DNA from: Paragonimus skrjabini miyazakii
Lineage: Eukaryota > Platyhelminthes > Trematoda > Plagiorchiida > Troglotrematidae
DNA length: 64,000 bases
Direction: 5' to 3'
NCBI GenBank assembly: GCA_014338405.1
Contig: JTDE01000102.1
Location: 179,233 to 243,232 of the forward strand
Shown here in pieces: positions 35,301 to 48,179 of this stretch; within the stretch, counting starts at the first letter, position 1; each line of letters starts with the position of its first letter. Made by a program: the position numbers and the translations under genes. The notes below the pieces were generated by a model. The model was not told where the DNA came from. It did not search any database and worked only from the letters and a program-made list of their open reading frames with translations.

Positions 35301-37818
35301 CCGGTTCACATGCAGTTGTAATGATACTTGCTTAGGCAGATTCAACGAAACATATATGATTGGATATTTGTCTAATCATTCCATAACACAATTAATACGG
35401 CCGATCAGGACTGTGTAATGGAGCGTGAGAAACTGTATGAAAATGACTGTACATCACACCCACCCGACAGCGGTTTGATCTTCACCCAACTCATTCATAC
35501 AGTATGACAATGCGTAATATCAACATGATTTTGTTCTCCTTTGGTCAGGTTATGTTGAACAGGCAAAATCAGCCCAAGTTGTGTGTAAAACTTCTTTCGA
35601 GACAGTGTGACAACAGAGTTGTTGCAGCAAAACATCTGTGTAGAATCAAAAGAGAGGAGTTATGTGCAGTAACTAGGTTAGGTATTAGTTTTAATCTGTA
35701 ATACAATATTGTTGTCATCCAACATAATGATATACTCATTGTGACCTTATTTCCCGACGTAGATTCACTCATGTTTGAACAGGTCATCTCACCGCAACAG
35801 CAGCATTAATTTATCAAAATAATTGTTCGGGATATACGGTATTGGATTGTGTTTTCGTTGTTTCCATGTTAGCTTAAAATTAGTTTTGGTTGTTCGAATT
35901 ACATTTATAGACAGTCGAATTAAAATTTCACTCCTATTCCACTTCGATAAGGCGCTGTTATGCTGAAGCATTGGTAAGAAGCTATCCGACCCCGTAGAGA
36001 TCAATATCTTGAGAACAAGAGAATTACCCCCATCTGATCAGTAGAGTAGTTGCCAGACCATTTTGTTAATGGTTTGTGAGTAACCTGTTTGGCTGCGATC
36101 AGTCCCACAACACGTGATGACGGCATAGATTTACTGACTTGGGAAACAGAATGATTCTGCTGTATGCATAAATGTGGGTAGGTATAAGATGGATGACAAA
36201 ATACCACAAAGGTCTTAAGATGCTCTCAGGCATTACTTTAGGCGTTTGTAGGACGTGTTAGCAGGATACAGGAACTTGTGACGTTTGAAAAGCCAGATAA
36301 TCTGTACTTATCCGAATTACTTTCTAGTGTGTCAAGATCACAAGTCGATACAAGGTCAATGCAGGCTTCAAAAACCCAAGTGACTGACAATAAATTCCCA
36401 ACAGTTGAAGCGTAACAAAGGCCATACAACCGTTTTACTGAAGTGACATCAGCTACGTCAGGTTTTAGAAGTTTACAATCAAGCGATACCGTCCTCGTAT
36501 GATGTAGTTGGTTTGTTTTAGTGCTATTGAAGAAGGAAAAATGGTTAAGCATTGCCAAGTGGTAAGTTTAGAAATCAAAATTATACTCCATCTGATGTAC
36601 TAATCATAAATTCCGGAAGGTTCTTTAGGGAAACTGTCAGAGTGAAAGACTTCACCATATCGGTTTGGACATCACTCTGCGGTTTAGCGTTAAACAAACC
36701 TCATACTGACATTCACGCCCGTCCTGGCAATAACCTGTACAAATCCAGTAGGGAAATGTCATGTTATTTTCTATGCTACATTAATGCAGTTACCTCTCCG
36801 GAGGCATATGGTTAAGCATTTGTGTATCTGCTTCCGGGAAGGAAATCCTGTACAAAATCGATTAGGCTTACTGACTTGTCGAATATACGATGATGCCCTG
36901 AATAACAGATCTACGATGAAAACGCCGATTGATTAAGAGTGTGCTTGCATAATTGTGAACCCCAATTTAGTACTGCCTCTTTGTAAAGGTATGTCAAGTG
37001 GGTATACAGAAGCGCTGAAGAGAAATAGCAATGTTTTACGGAAATACGGCAGAGAGTTTGAGCGTACATCTTTACGTGTCTGGTTTTCCAACTCTCGTTT
37101 ATGGACCGTCTTTCATAAAAGTTTTAAAGCGAGATTCAACTCAATGCTCTCTAGTTTGACCTGTTAATGTATCGCGGAACATGTTCTTCGACAATTTCGT
37201 TTTAGTGGTAAGACTGTTAACAAATGTAGAAACTTTACGATTTAGTCATCTGTTGTGAGTAAGCAATGGCATGCAGAAAATAGGTCTGTACCCGAGTACA
37301 GAAGACTTTGAACACAATGAGTTCATTTTATGTAAACGAATTTAGTAAATCCCATAAAAGTTTATTTAGGAGTTACATACTTTTGATAAATAATCGTGTT
37401 GATGAACTTTGACTAACGCGGCTAAGGTTTTAAATTGCCTACTAATTCTATTTGCTTTCAAGATTTTGTCCCGTTTTCATCACATCACATCATTTTCTGC
37501 AGCTCCATCTAATAAACCTCGGCTGTGATTCCATTTCCGCTGACTTAAAAAACACCTTTTGCAGCAGTCAACTAGGTAGAGAAAATTTGTTTGAAGTGAC
37601 CACGATAAAAAATCAAAGTGTTCTCAACTGGGCTCATACTTGTGATAACTGCTACAAATGTGCGTGATGTTAATTAAATCTACGACCACTCACCAGTAAT
37701 ATAATAAACTGATGAGCAGGTTTAATGAAGCCACAGGTTGTGAACTGTCTAGGAAGCCCTAATCACGAGGTTACCGCTTGAATGGTTAGTCAAACGAAGA
37801 CGGTTGAACATTCAGACC
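32319..37818. other. No gene recognised
   Basis: There are 5.5 kb with no supported feature. The longest frames are 34687-35013 (plus, 108 codons) and 36238-36558 (minus, 106 codons). Neither matches a known family and both are within chance length. No SINE-1 or SINE-2 landmarks were found. Confidence 0.4.
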
Positions 37819-38019
37819 TGACAATTTGGTCGGGTCTAATGTGAGGTTTTTGGTTCAGTAGTCAACAAGTTTACCACACAACAGAGTTGCCAGAGTTCTG
37901 ATCCCGGTTTCATCCGTGGTACACTAATGAAGAGCTGTAACAAAATCGGAACTTCAACCTGGCTGGATAGTGTATCCGAATGTGATGACTACAATGACGT
38001 CGGGGTGGTGTTCAAGTAA
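37819..38019 (+). repeat. SINE-1 copy, strongly diverged
   Basis: The order of blocks is kept but eroded: TTTGGTCGGGTCTAATGTGA, then GGTTCAGTAGTCAACAAG for box A, then GAGTTCTGATCCCGGTTTCA for box B, then ACTAATGAAGAGCTGTAAC and a GTCGGGGTGGTGTTCAAG end. It is older than most copies in the window. Confidence 0.6.
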
Positions 38020-41000
38020 AAATTGTCTGTATGAAGAACGCTGTCTGATAACAATCAGAGTCATGGCATTTTTGAATAGCGAAATACCAACCTTGGTATG
38101 TGACCTGCATAGATAGGTGTTTACTGAAGTGCGTTTTTAACATGAAATCCCAGTCCACAACATCAGGAAAGTTCTCGAAAAACGGAAGTTTGCATTTGCA
38201 ATAAAAGTCTTCATATAGAACAACCTCGCCTGTCCAAGCAATGTCATTTTCTTCACAGTCAAGTAGTACTATGCTTAAGAGGACATGCAGTAAATGGGAG
38301 GCAAAGTTAGAAACTGTGTTACTGAACTGTTGAAATCTATGGGTTAAATTTCAAAATTTTACACGTGGCTGATGTTTTAGAAAACGTACAAGACGTAATC
38401 AACAGATATATGTAAATCACATTCTCATGCGACAACTCAAAATAAGAAAATCCGACATCAACAGCTATCATCAATTTTGGTACGTCGGTTGTTGTGACTG
38501 CGATAAAACAATTACAAATAAAGATCACATTCCATAATTTAAATTATCTGTAAACTGCTATTGTAACACTGTCTCACTGTTTTCTGTTGAGAACAAACTA
38601 AAAACGCTCTCGCTGTAAAGTGAAACGTTCATGAGAAACTAACGTTTGTCTATTTATATCCCTCCTATATGAATGAACGTATGTATTTAATTTTGGAGAC
38701 GTTCCCACACAGGTTTGGACTCATCGAATCTCTGAACAATGGTCAACGGAGCCAGGTATTTTCAAGCTGTATGTAGGTTTCCGAGCCAGCTGCGGTTCAC
38801 TGTTTTATTCCATATTTATGCATTTTTAATAGGAGTAAACTGATTTTCTTCATTAAGTAAACACTTTCTTGTTGGCTCATTTTCGTAGCACTTATGTTTT
38901 CTAGCAATAAAAGCCAGTTTCAAATTGTATTCCATCTTCATCTTTGTCCATCAACGTGTGCAACTGTGATTTATTCAATCGCATAGGCTGAATCCTGGGA
39001 TTAATTTGTTTCTGATACTGACTAAACAATAACTATGAATTAACCTCATATTACAGCTTTCCTATTTGGTGGTCTGATCTAATTATTGAGCTGTTGGAAA
39101 GAATGAAGGCGTCAATTCTTTCTTCACAATCTCAGGTTTGTAGAGACCAAAACGATATATGAAATCTTTAGGGTTAGCTTGTAGATTATTTGAAGCTGTA
39201 ACGTTTGTGTTGCGTGTCGAGATGTTGATCAACTCGTCCGTTGATTAATGAATTATTTCATCTATTTGCTTTTGTGTGAGCCTTGGCTTCATCACAGTCG
39301 GTAATTATGTTGTTAATGCTTATTTGTGAAGGGTACTCAACAAACTTCACATCAACGGAAACTTACGACGGATGCTCAAAGTTCTGATGTGCTTTCGCAA
39401 TTCTAACTTAAACATAACTTCACGTTGACATATTACTGAATAGGAGTGAGATCAACAGTGTTTGTGATTCACAGTATTATGAACTGGAACAGTGTGTACG
39501 ATGTGCTTGTGGGTGCAGTTAACCAAAAGAAGATGCAAGTGCCGTTTTTGTAACATCCTTGGTTAGAATTGCTCTCGAGACCGCTAGCAAAATAACGCTT
39601 GTTGACTACAAAGAAAACTACAAAGTAGATAGGAACTAAAAGGCAGGTCGATGGAATCATATTTCGCTTTTGAATATTTTCGAGAAGTAAGTTAAGATAT
39701 GATAACAGCCAGTTGTGATGTAAACGCGGTCCCAGAACTGTAGGTTCAGAGAAGATCAACTGCATGGACGTTGAACTACAAGCTTGGATAATTCAATGTG
39801 CACTACATACTTGGGCTTGACGCGTTGCCCATTGAAATCACCCAGTAGGAATACATTCCTACCCAGATAAGTGATGAATGAGCAAGTCGAAGTATTGATC
39901 ATTTCGAAGTTGAGTGATTTAGCCTAATGCGGCCGTGTGATACGTGCAGATGTTATAGCTGGTGTATCCTGGACGTTTGGAGAGAACAATCAAATGACGG
40001 TTGAGAAAAGTCGGTTCAAATGGCAAAAAAGACCGACAGAAAGTTGTGATTATTAGGACGAGATTGCACAGAACAGTTAAACGGAAACACTAACGCACTG
40101 TGGACTGGACTATCGATTCATAACTGCGAACACACCCAAAAGGCTGATTAAACAAGAAGATAATGCATTACTGAATTACTGTTTGTTGCACCGACACCGT
40201 GACGAAACGCAGCCCAATCAAACTAACACAGCAGAAGGAGACGTAGAGGTTTTACCGATTGACTTTGAGACAACGGTAGGAGACAGAACTATGGGAAACT
40301 ATGCGCAGCAGACAACTGCCATAGACGCAAAGCGTAAACGGGCAATTCTGTGGTCACATACCAGGAAACGTGAACAGCACTTCTTCAGGCTGTTAACTGG
40401 CGACGAAAATTATTTTTATTATGGGATTCCTGCTACAATTTTGACCCTCTAGTTCATCAGCAGTACTAATCACGACAGTTGGCGCTGTCTCTTGCCAACA
40501 GCAGATGATTTCACGAAAAAGAAACTGGTATTTGGTGAAATATCTAACCCAAATTGCCAGAGAATGTAAGGATGGTAAAGTAAGGTGATTTTCAATTTGA
40601 TTGCAATTAGGCTATTCACGGTTTAATACCAACAATCAAGCTAAATTTCATTTAGAGCCCGACATCTAAAAATGTGTCACATCCTGCACATGCGTGTCCG
40701 TCGACCAGGCTTTTCACTTCATTGAATGGACTGAATCATCCCTCAGCTTATAAAACATACAAAGGATCTAGCATTCATTTCATAACTGGGACAAGCGGGT
40801 GTTTATTACTGAAAGTTAACTAAGTGATCGGATGCGGATTGGAAGCTTTGTCATGGTATCCATACAGATGGACGACATCAATTGGTCAGCACGCACTTAG
40901 TTAGCAAACATCAGTCCTCGAGTTGTTGTAACGCGTATAATCATCCAACGGCTTATTCGTGCTATACCTATGAGGGATTGAGCAACTTGCAACGGGTTTA

Positions 41001-44000
41001 TTCGATTAGTTATTAATATGATGGCCCAGGTGAGATGGCTCAGTCACCTATCAACGTGTCTATTGAAAACCAGCATAAAGGTTCGAGGACTGTTGCGAAT
41101 CTATATCTGAAGAAGACAATGACAATATGTAGACAAATATGACCTTAATGGGAAGCAGATACTTAATTTGGTTCGTAATAAACTTAACGTACTTTAAAAT
41201 GAGAAAGGAAACGTCAGTAGGTCTGTACATTAGTGCTGTAAAATATATCATTCGGAATGCCGTATGGCACTGGGTTTATTGTGCACGGCTGGATGGTCAA
41301 ATATATTTTGATAGAAACATTACTGTAGTACGCTGAAGAGCAGCAAACGAATATCCTCCACAGATCAAACTCAGAGCTGTAGGAAGAGAAGCTCCGGAAT
41401 TTATCTAATAAGTCCGGTAATATGAAACAGCCCTTGCGTCTGTTTTGATACTTAGAAATATCTTCACAACCCTATCATGAACCAATATATGCCGCAACAT
41501 AGTATTCACATTGTACAAACTGTATAAATGCCACGGAAAAGATAGCACGTGAGTAAATATTCTGGCTGCATTTAATAAAGTACAACATATTTAGAATGGA
41601 CTAATTTGCAAAAAATTTATACTTTGTCTGGAGTTAGATCGGTGGAAAAAAACAGCACGATCAAAATTATCAAGTTGTCTGCCAAGTCAGCTTCAACGTC
41701 ACAACGGTAGCCCTGAAGTTTTACCTCTGAACTCACTCACTCACTAGTCTCATTTTCATAATATACCCAGCAAGTGTTTTTGGACACAGACAACTCCAGC
41801 ATGATTTCAAAACGTTTAATCTTCCATTTCTAATCATTCAGTATGCATAACCCAGAATAAGTCCGGCAGATTAGTTAGTTCCCAAGGAACCCCGTTGCCC
41901 CCAACTTGAACTTCTAGTTTATTTTTCAACGGTAACAGCCGAGGTTCTAACGATTACCCGAACAATAATGCTCAGCATAAGAGGGCGTTACTGTACTTAC
42001 TGCGGCTTTTACAAACCGTGTCACTTCATTTGCTCATCCGAACGTAAGACTGCATCCTGGAAGAGAGATCAATTCCAGCCTATGATTTCGCTTTGTGAAT
42101 TACATTTCTCAAACTCTTAGCAAAAGGAATAAACAAACCACAAGCATTTATTATGTGATTGTTAGTGAATTTTAGCATGCATCTGAAATCATGCTGTCAC
42201 ACTTACCACAATTAATCGTAACGATATTTTCGGGACGTCAGAGTTATGATTAAAAGTTCTTTGATTGCTTCAATGTGCCATTGTGCTCCTCCGTCTGACT
42301 ACTTGCATAAAGCATACAATGATCGTTATTACTCATAGAAATAGTAAATGTTTTAGGCCACTGATATTAATATCATGGATGTTGACATAGGGCAAAATAG
42401 ACGAAGCTAACTGAAATAAAATTAGTGCTGAGAAGATCAGATTGAAAACAACAGAAATACAACTAGAAGAAGTTCAAAGGTCGACTACCAAGGTCAGCGT
42501 GCAGCCTGTTCGATCTTAAAAACGCAATTATATATAGTGTACATATGCCATAAAGTGAGTCGCACCAATTCAACATATGGAAGTGCTAGAATGTCGGGGC
42601 CTGACAGCCACATGACGACACGCGTTAAATAACCGACACTGCAAGCGTAGTCTTCTACTACGTAAGTTCTCCTTCAACAGCTAGTTATTTCATTCATACA
42701 CTACGGTCATACCAAGTTAACTATACGACGCTCCGATGAACTCTTTCAACCACTAAAAGGTTATGAATTCCGCAGCCTTTCGACCGAATTGTTCACTTTT
42801 CTATGAAAGGCTTGTCACGTTATTTAGATAATCGGGGATAGTGCTTTTAACTAAGCTTTCCGTATAACCGAAGTCGGCTTCCCACGAAAAAGCATAGTTT
42901 TGTTCAAAGTCACCAATCTCTTTTCCACAAATTCTCACAGCTCAGTCTATGTATAGCTTCGTTCTGTTTCAGTGTGCTTGACAAATTAGTTTTTGATAGA
43001 AGACATATTGGTATATGGTTTCATTTTTTTCACCAATCGATGCATAACCTAAATAGTTTTCTCACGAAATACTGTTAGATTGAGATAAAACACCTGTCTA
43101 GTTCTGCTGCTTAATTTTGTCTTTTGTTAGAGACAAAATGGGAATGAACATTCTCACTATTTTCCTAAACTCCATCATCAGGTTTTATACAGCCGTAAGA
43201 TTAAAATATCTTTCTTCAGTGGAACGTGTAACTAGAGCTCACTTACTTGTACACAACGGATGCAAATGTTTAATAGGTAATCCGTCCACTGTAAGCAATT
43301 TGACTAAATGAAAGCTACTATCGGTGGATCCGTTTGCACAACCATGCTCTTATCTTTCAATGCTTGTTCACAAACCGGGGCACTTCTTGATTGACTCCCT
43401 TCTAACTGGCGCACATACGCGGCGGCGAAGTCGACGTGTCTCCTGAGGAATATTATAACTCTCAGCCACCAATGATTTTGTGCTCAATGACATAGAGCGG
43501 ATATTTGTGACCAGTAATATTCAGCCGGTTCATTATGATTCCATTTCATACAGTGATACAGGGAATTTTTTTAGTCTGCGGCACGTATATTTTAACCGTT
43601 ATTTCGCCAAAACAGGGAAACAACAAATTTGTTGCGATAGTTTGACAATGATTTATTCCATAAGCTTAAAACCAGCAGCAACAACAAGTAAACTGACAAG
43701 CCTTAATTGTTTTAGTCAATACGAAGCTAGAAAGCTGCAAATGTTACCGTTCTAGTGTATATTTACTCCAAACGGATGGTTGCACCCCTCTATCCTGACC
43801 TCCATTGATGATTTCCCACAAAAAGCAACTGAGTTCTAACTCCATCTCGGAATATCCGGTGATGCTTGGGTCGGTGGAGTTCATGTCGGTATGAAATAGA
43901 GTAAAGTGAAAATTGAAATGCAATATACATAACGTTTGTTGAACTGGGCGTAACTTGTTCGCCATTTGTTTTCAAGCATGTCCCAGAATGCAGGCTGTTA

Positions 44001-44050
44001 GCATGAGATACAGTGGGCTACCCGATCGATTGACGGTCAATTTTTATGTA
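38020..44050. other. No gene recognised
   Basis: There are 6 kb without a supported feature. A plus-strand frame at 40183-40452 ends with FFRLLTGDENYFYYG, which faintly recalls the first catalytic block of mariner transposases, but the rest does not fit. A frame at 43480-43755 is unassigned. Confidence 0.4.
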
Positions 44051-44079
44051 CTTCAATAGAGCAGAAAGAAGACATATAG

Positions 44080-44118
44080 TGCGATATGTTAACATTTCAT
44101 TTATTCTCATCAGTCGCA
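44080..44118 (-). ncRNA. Hammerhead ribozyme motif, 3' end of the PLE (sense to its ORF)
   Basis: On the minus strand the core CUGAUGA is at 44113-44107 and GAAA at 44098-44095. Stem III is AUGUU pairing with AACAU without a loop, a very short stem as described for PLE hammerheads, which may need a dimer to cut. Stem I is UGCGA (44118-44114) with UCGCA (44084-44080), perfect over 5 bp. The cleavage triplet would be AUA, after plus-strand base 44085. Stem II (GAAUAAAU) is eroded to a G-U at most. All core residues are intact. Confidence 0.7.
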
Positions 44119-44234
44119 AACGTCAAGCATGCAAGTTATATACATCATACAGATAACGACAGACAGGGATTAGACACGCATACAAACACACCAAGTATTA
44201 TGTAATCACGACGATGGCAACCCTATAGGTTGCC

Positions 44235-46094
44235 TCAACCACTTTGTGCACACAACGTCGGCTGGTAAGTTCGGATGAGCATCGCTTCACAGAAAGCTAA
44301 TAGCTCCGAGGCTCGACTGCGCAACAGTAGCTTGAATGAGTTCAATGGGTCAACTTGGTGACCTGTTGTCATAAGATGGTTAGCAATCGATGACGTTGGG
44401 TTCCGAGCCGTCGGTGCAACAAGTTGAGGCTGGTGCATCATCTGTTGTTTCAATCATTTCGAAATGTGTTCGGCGACTCGCTGAGATAGTTGTCCATCTA
44501 TTCTGCCTATGTAAACGTCACTGAAACTGCAAGTAAACTGGTAAACAACATGGTAGGCAGAAGAGTTTGGCAAGCTACATTCGCGACTGCGGACAACAGA
44601 TCCGCTGGTGGCTTAAAATAAGCGCAATTGCGCCGCCGCATGCGTTCGAGCCAGAACAGACTTTAATTAGTGTTTTATGTTGTTAGCTAAATGGTCACTT
44701 TTGAATGGCAAGCACAAGAAAACATCCTTTTTTTGAGCTGTTAGCAATGGCTCAGTGCTCTTCTTCACCGTATGATGTCCCCTGATGAATTTATCGGGGT
44801 ATCCATTTGCTAATAACGTTTGTCTCAGCAATTACCGTTCCATCTGCAGTGCTCTATGAAACAGTGTCTTAACCAAACCCCGTTTGTATGCAATCGGAGC
44901 AAAGCTGGAAAACTGAAGGTATTGACCACTCCATGTCGCTTTGCGGTGAACCGAGCGCTGTAACGTGCCATCCGCACGTCTAGTAATGAGCACATCCAAA
45001 AAAGTTAAACTATTGTTCGATTCTATTTCATGAGATAAAGATAGGCTGGGGTGGATATTACTAAGGAAGTTGAAAAACAAGATCGGGCGTAGAGATGTAC
45101 CATCCTTGTGTACTTTGGGAGCACCATTCAATCGAGGTGTTTCCGTACAAACTGGCTTCAGTTGTCTATATTGAGATTCAGATATGTGTCCATGTAACGA
45201 CAGGATCTGAAGTTTTCTTGCAACTTGCTTTTTCAACGATATGTTGTTTTCTGCTGTCTGGTCTACTTTGAACTTTCTCTCGTCTTCCAAAATAATGTTT
45301 ATTTTCCTTAAATACTCGTCCTTGATCATGACGACTACACCAGAGCCTTTATCTGGTTTAAAGAATATCAGATGTGGCATGTCTCTTAGTTCCTTCATGG
45401 CCCTATAGTGTTCCTACTTTAGACAGCAGTGTTGACGAATGGGCGCCGACAAAAACTGGTTTGAGATATCTACCAATTTTGCACGGAACCAACCTGTCTC
45501 ATCAGAAGATGTGAGCGACAGTTCCTTTAGTTGGTCTTACATATATTCAAATTGAACTTGTGTGTTCAACTTGTTGACGTTCTTGGGCGGTATTTTAAAC
45601 GTCAGTCCAAGTGAGAGGACCTCCAACTGTGTCTTAGTGAACTGAATGGACGAAAAGTTGTGCACATGTTTGAAACCATCACCGGAAATACGCTCATTTC
45701 GGCTGATCGTGTAAGAGAGCGCTGAAGAGTATTGAGTTCTACACCTAGTTATTTCAAGGGTATCTCTACTGAAGATCTCATACTTCATTCGGAAAACCAA
45801 TGACAAACCACCAAAAACTCCAGCGAAACGATGCTGGGTTTCCACGAACTTGTTGATCTTTTCCCGAGTGGCGTCGATATGCGAGCACGTTAGTCTCGCG
45901 AGATTGATGTTGTTTCTCGGTAATTTCTCCTCGGACAGCAATTTGACGAACGACGTCGGAAATTGTCCTGATCGGATACATTCCTCATAGAAATCAATGC
46001 GTGTCCGTTCTACTTCTACTTTGCACCGTAACGACAACAACCGATCCAATGAGTGCACAACTGTGACTGATGAAAGTAAACGAAATGTTAACAT
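44235..46094 (-). pseudogene. PLE protein with RT palm deleted in frame; GIY-YIG endonuclease kept
   Basis: A single minus-strand frame runs end to end. N-terminal: ECIRSGQFPTSFVKLLSEEK and SSIQFTKTQLEVLSLGLTFK. RT fingers: HLIFFKPDKGSGVVVM and PRLNGAPKVHKDGTSLRPIL. Then, near 45060-45080, the frame jumps to NIHPSLSLSHEIESNNSLTF and LDVLITRRADGTLQRSVHRK of the thumb. Missing are the roughly 150 residues that hold RT motifs A, B and C (length inferred from family knowledge). The endonuclease follows: YHVVYQFTCSFSDVYIGRID and SQRVAEHISK, ending LIRTYQPTLC. Stops lie at 44454, 44613, 44667, 44832, 45414 and 45537 (lowest base of each). There is no frameshift. It cannot encode an RT; the endonuclease core looks intact apart from nearby stops. 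The C-terminus differs from the 15 kb PLE, so this is another subfamily. Confidence 0.9.
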
Positions 46095-46100
46095 ATCGCA
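46062..46100 (+). ncRNA. Hammerhead ribozyme motif, 5' end of the PLE (antisense to its ORF)
   Basis: The core CUGAUGA is at 46067-46073 and GAAA at 46082-46085. Stem III is AUGUU with AACAU (46085-46094). Stem I is UGUGA (46062-46066) with UCGCA (46096-46100), including one G-U pair that preserves the pairing seen in the other copy. The cleavage triplet would be AUA, after 46095. Stem II (AAGUAAAC) is eroded. The paired change in stem I between the two copies stays compatible with folding. Its orientation is opposite to the copy at 44.1 kb because the terminal repeats are inverted. Confidence 0.7.
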
Positions 46101-46130
46101 ATATATGTCTTCTTTCTGTTCTAATGAAGT

Positions 46131-47409
46131 GGTTAAAGGGAACCCAGTATTTCCAATTTTTATGTAAGCGGAATTTTATTGCACAAACAGTCATGAGATC
46201 TTTCGAAACATTTTAATTAAAGGCACATTGTAAGTATTACTACAAATAAAATTGTAGGAGAAGTTACCTTCTCGGGCAGCGGTACGTCGATAAATAATCG
46301 GCAAACGTCACCTGAAAATACCGGTTTGTTCCTAAACGTTTCTAGCAATTCGAAAATGTCACGAGATCTACGCAGTAATAGTAACTCTGGACCGGGTTTA
46401 AAAGTGTCCAGTCACAGAGGCGCGAATTTTTGGTACGCCGGATTTTCCATGATACTTAGTTGTTAGTGTCCATACTGTAGAAAGTTTGAACTAAATTATT
46501 CGGAGTCAGGAATGCTTTGTTTGTTTGATTAATTGTTCACAGCTGATTTCTCATTTATCCATAACTGGAAGTGGGTATATCGATATATTCGCCAATGGAT
46601 TTGATACACATCGAGACGATGGATTTGGCTAAACGAGATGCCCCATGTTGAACACTACATTCATGCAGCGGCTTGTAGAGATTGGATAAATGGAATCCTC
46701 ATTTTTGCTCGAGTGTCATTATGTTAATCAAATTTCTTTCTTGAAGAGGACAAGCAACAGTCACCATTGAGATCCATAACTGGAATCTCCCCATGCTAAA
46801 CTGTAAACAGATCTCTTCCTAGCTTACGCAATGGGAGGATGGTGAATTTTTGGAATCTAGTTCCATCGTTTCCCTCAAGATGTAACTCACTCCGGTTGTT
46901 CTGTTGGCCCTTGTAAATGTGGCTTCTTCTCTCAGAGCACGCCCCCAAAATGTGAAACGTACGTTCCCCAGAGAGAAAAGGTTTCTGGACGTTCGTGTGT
47001 AACATTTCTGCTTGGCGAGATATGAATTGAATGAGGCGGTGGCAAGCACGATCACCTCATGATAATGTGACCGGAGTTCCAACCCTGATTTCATTTGTGA
47101 TAGGGATATACACTACCGACGGACTTTAACTCAAGTATATTGATGCTTTTCGAAAAGGGTTGAATAGAAATTCTGACGATGTAGCAGTCATGATCAGTTG
47201 TAAGTGACGTTCAACTTATATAAGCCAAATTCCCTAATACTTACTAATAATCAAAATATCGCTTGACATATTTAAGGCGTTTTGTGATTTCAACTGGTGG
47301 TACGTTCATCCAATGCAATTCACAGGATGATTAGCGTGTGTGCTCTTGGGTTGATCAACCAATGTGGGCCTTACTCACGGGCGAATTTGACTGTACGTTT
47401 AGACACGAT
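46131..47409. other. No gene recognised
   Basis: This is the flank of the PLE. No supported feature. Frames of up to 91 codons on the minus strand at 46796-47094 overlap each other in different frames and match nothing I know. Confidence 0.4.
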
Positions 47410-47525
47410 GGTTCAGTTGTGCCTAATGTGAGGTTAATGACGCGACGGACAACATGGTCACCCCAAAAATGCGTTGCCGGAGTTCTAGCCCCGGTCACCC
47501 CAAATGTATGCACTATTGAGCTCTA
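47410..47525 (+). repeat. SINE-1 copy, diverged partial
   Basis: It keeps GTGCCTAATGTGAGGTTAAT, a mutated box A region, GGAGTTCTAGCCCCGGTCA for box B, and ATGCACTATTGAGCTCTAGT. The family ends are missing on both sides. Confidence 0.65.
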
Positions 47526-47997
47526 GTATGGGAGAAATTCAAGTATAGTGTTTGTTTTGTAAAGGATTGGCTAGATAGCCCATCATACTACAAAGTCTGT
47601 AATCAAACGTGAGTGGTCAACGTGAACTTATTTGGTAATCAAGTTTCTTGTTAGAAGAGGCAGATTGTAGATATGATGGAATCCGACAAACGTGGTGGCC
47701 ATACAGTGAGCAAGTAAACTACTTTGACATCACCGTCTAACTGAGCATAGGTTCGCAAGTGGTACTGGTTTGCCATAAGGACTCTGTTTGCTGCCACAGA
47801 ATGACTAAGAACATCTAAAGAGGTTACTAATCTCAAGCCACAATTTTTGTGTGGAATTATTGATGATACTAAGATTGGTAATTACGCGCTGATTTAAGTA
47901 GTACTAATATATTCACACGAGCTAACTGGCGGTAAATTCATGCGTTTTACGTCATTTGACCGTTTGAGAATACCTACCGAATTCTTGAAAAAAACAG

Positions 47998-48046
47998 ATT
48001 AGCAAAAAAGACTTGTTTTCTATGTTTTTACCATCAAGCTCATTAT
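47998..48046 (-). ncRNA. Decayed hammerhead-like region after a PLE tail
   Basis: This lines up base for base with the motif at 2702-2742: the ACAAGTC hairpin, the GCTA stem I strand and the GAAA are kept. The core reads UUGAUGG rather than CUGAUGA, stem III has a mismatch, and stem I is 3 bp. It is a homologue that should no longer cut. Confidence 0.5.
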
Positions 48047-48179
48047 AACACGATAAACATCAGACAGTTACCACAGTGTGTAGGAAAATCGTGCAGTAGA
48101 TACTGCGGATTGTGTTTGCTAGCCGTTATGAAGTTAGTGCGATTGATCGCTGGCCAAATGAGTTAATGTTATAGGGACC

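Larger units (their letters stand above)
44051..46130 (-). mobile_element. Penelope-like element with inverted ribozyme-bearing ends
   Basis: About 2.1 kb, sense strand minus. The ends are an inverted repeat of about 65 bases: the plus strand at 44051 reads CTTCAATAGAGCAGAAAGAA and the reverse complement of the right end reads CTTCATTAGAACAGAAAGAA, with the match continuing to about 44115 and 46065. Each repeat holds a hammerhead motif. PLEs are known to carry pseudo-LTRs in direct or inverted orientation. The coding region between them is in a single frame with six stops and an internal deletion. It is the best-preserved PLE in the window. Confidence 0.85.

Noticed and set aside
40183..40452. 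Frame ending FFRLLTGDENYFYYG recalled mariner transposase
   Set aside because: Only about ten residues fit, the helix-turn-helix part and the following catalytic blocks are absent, and no terminal inverted repeats were found.
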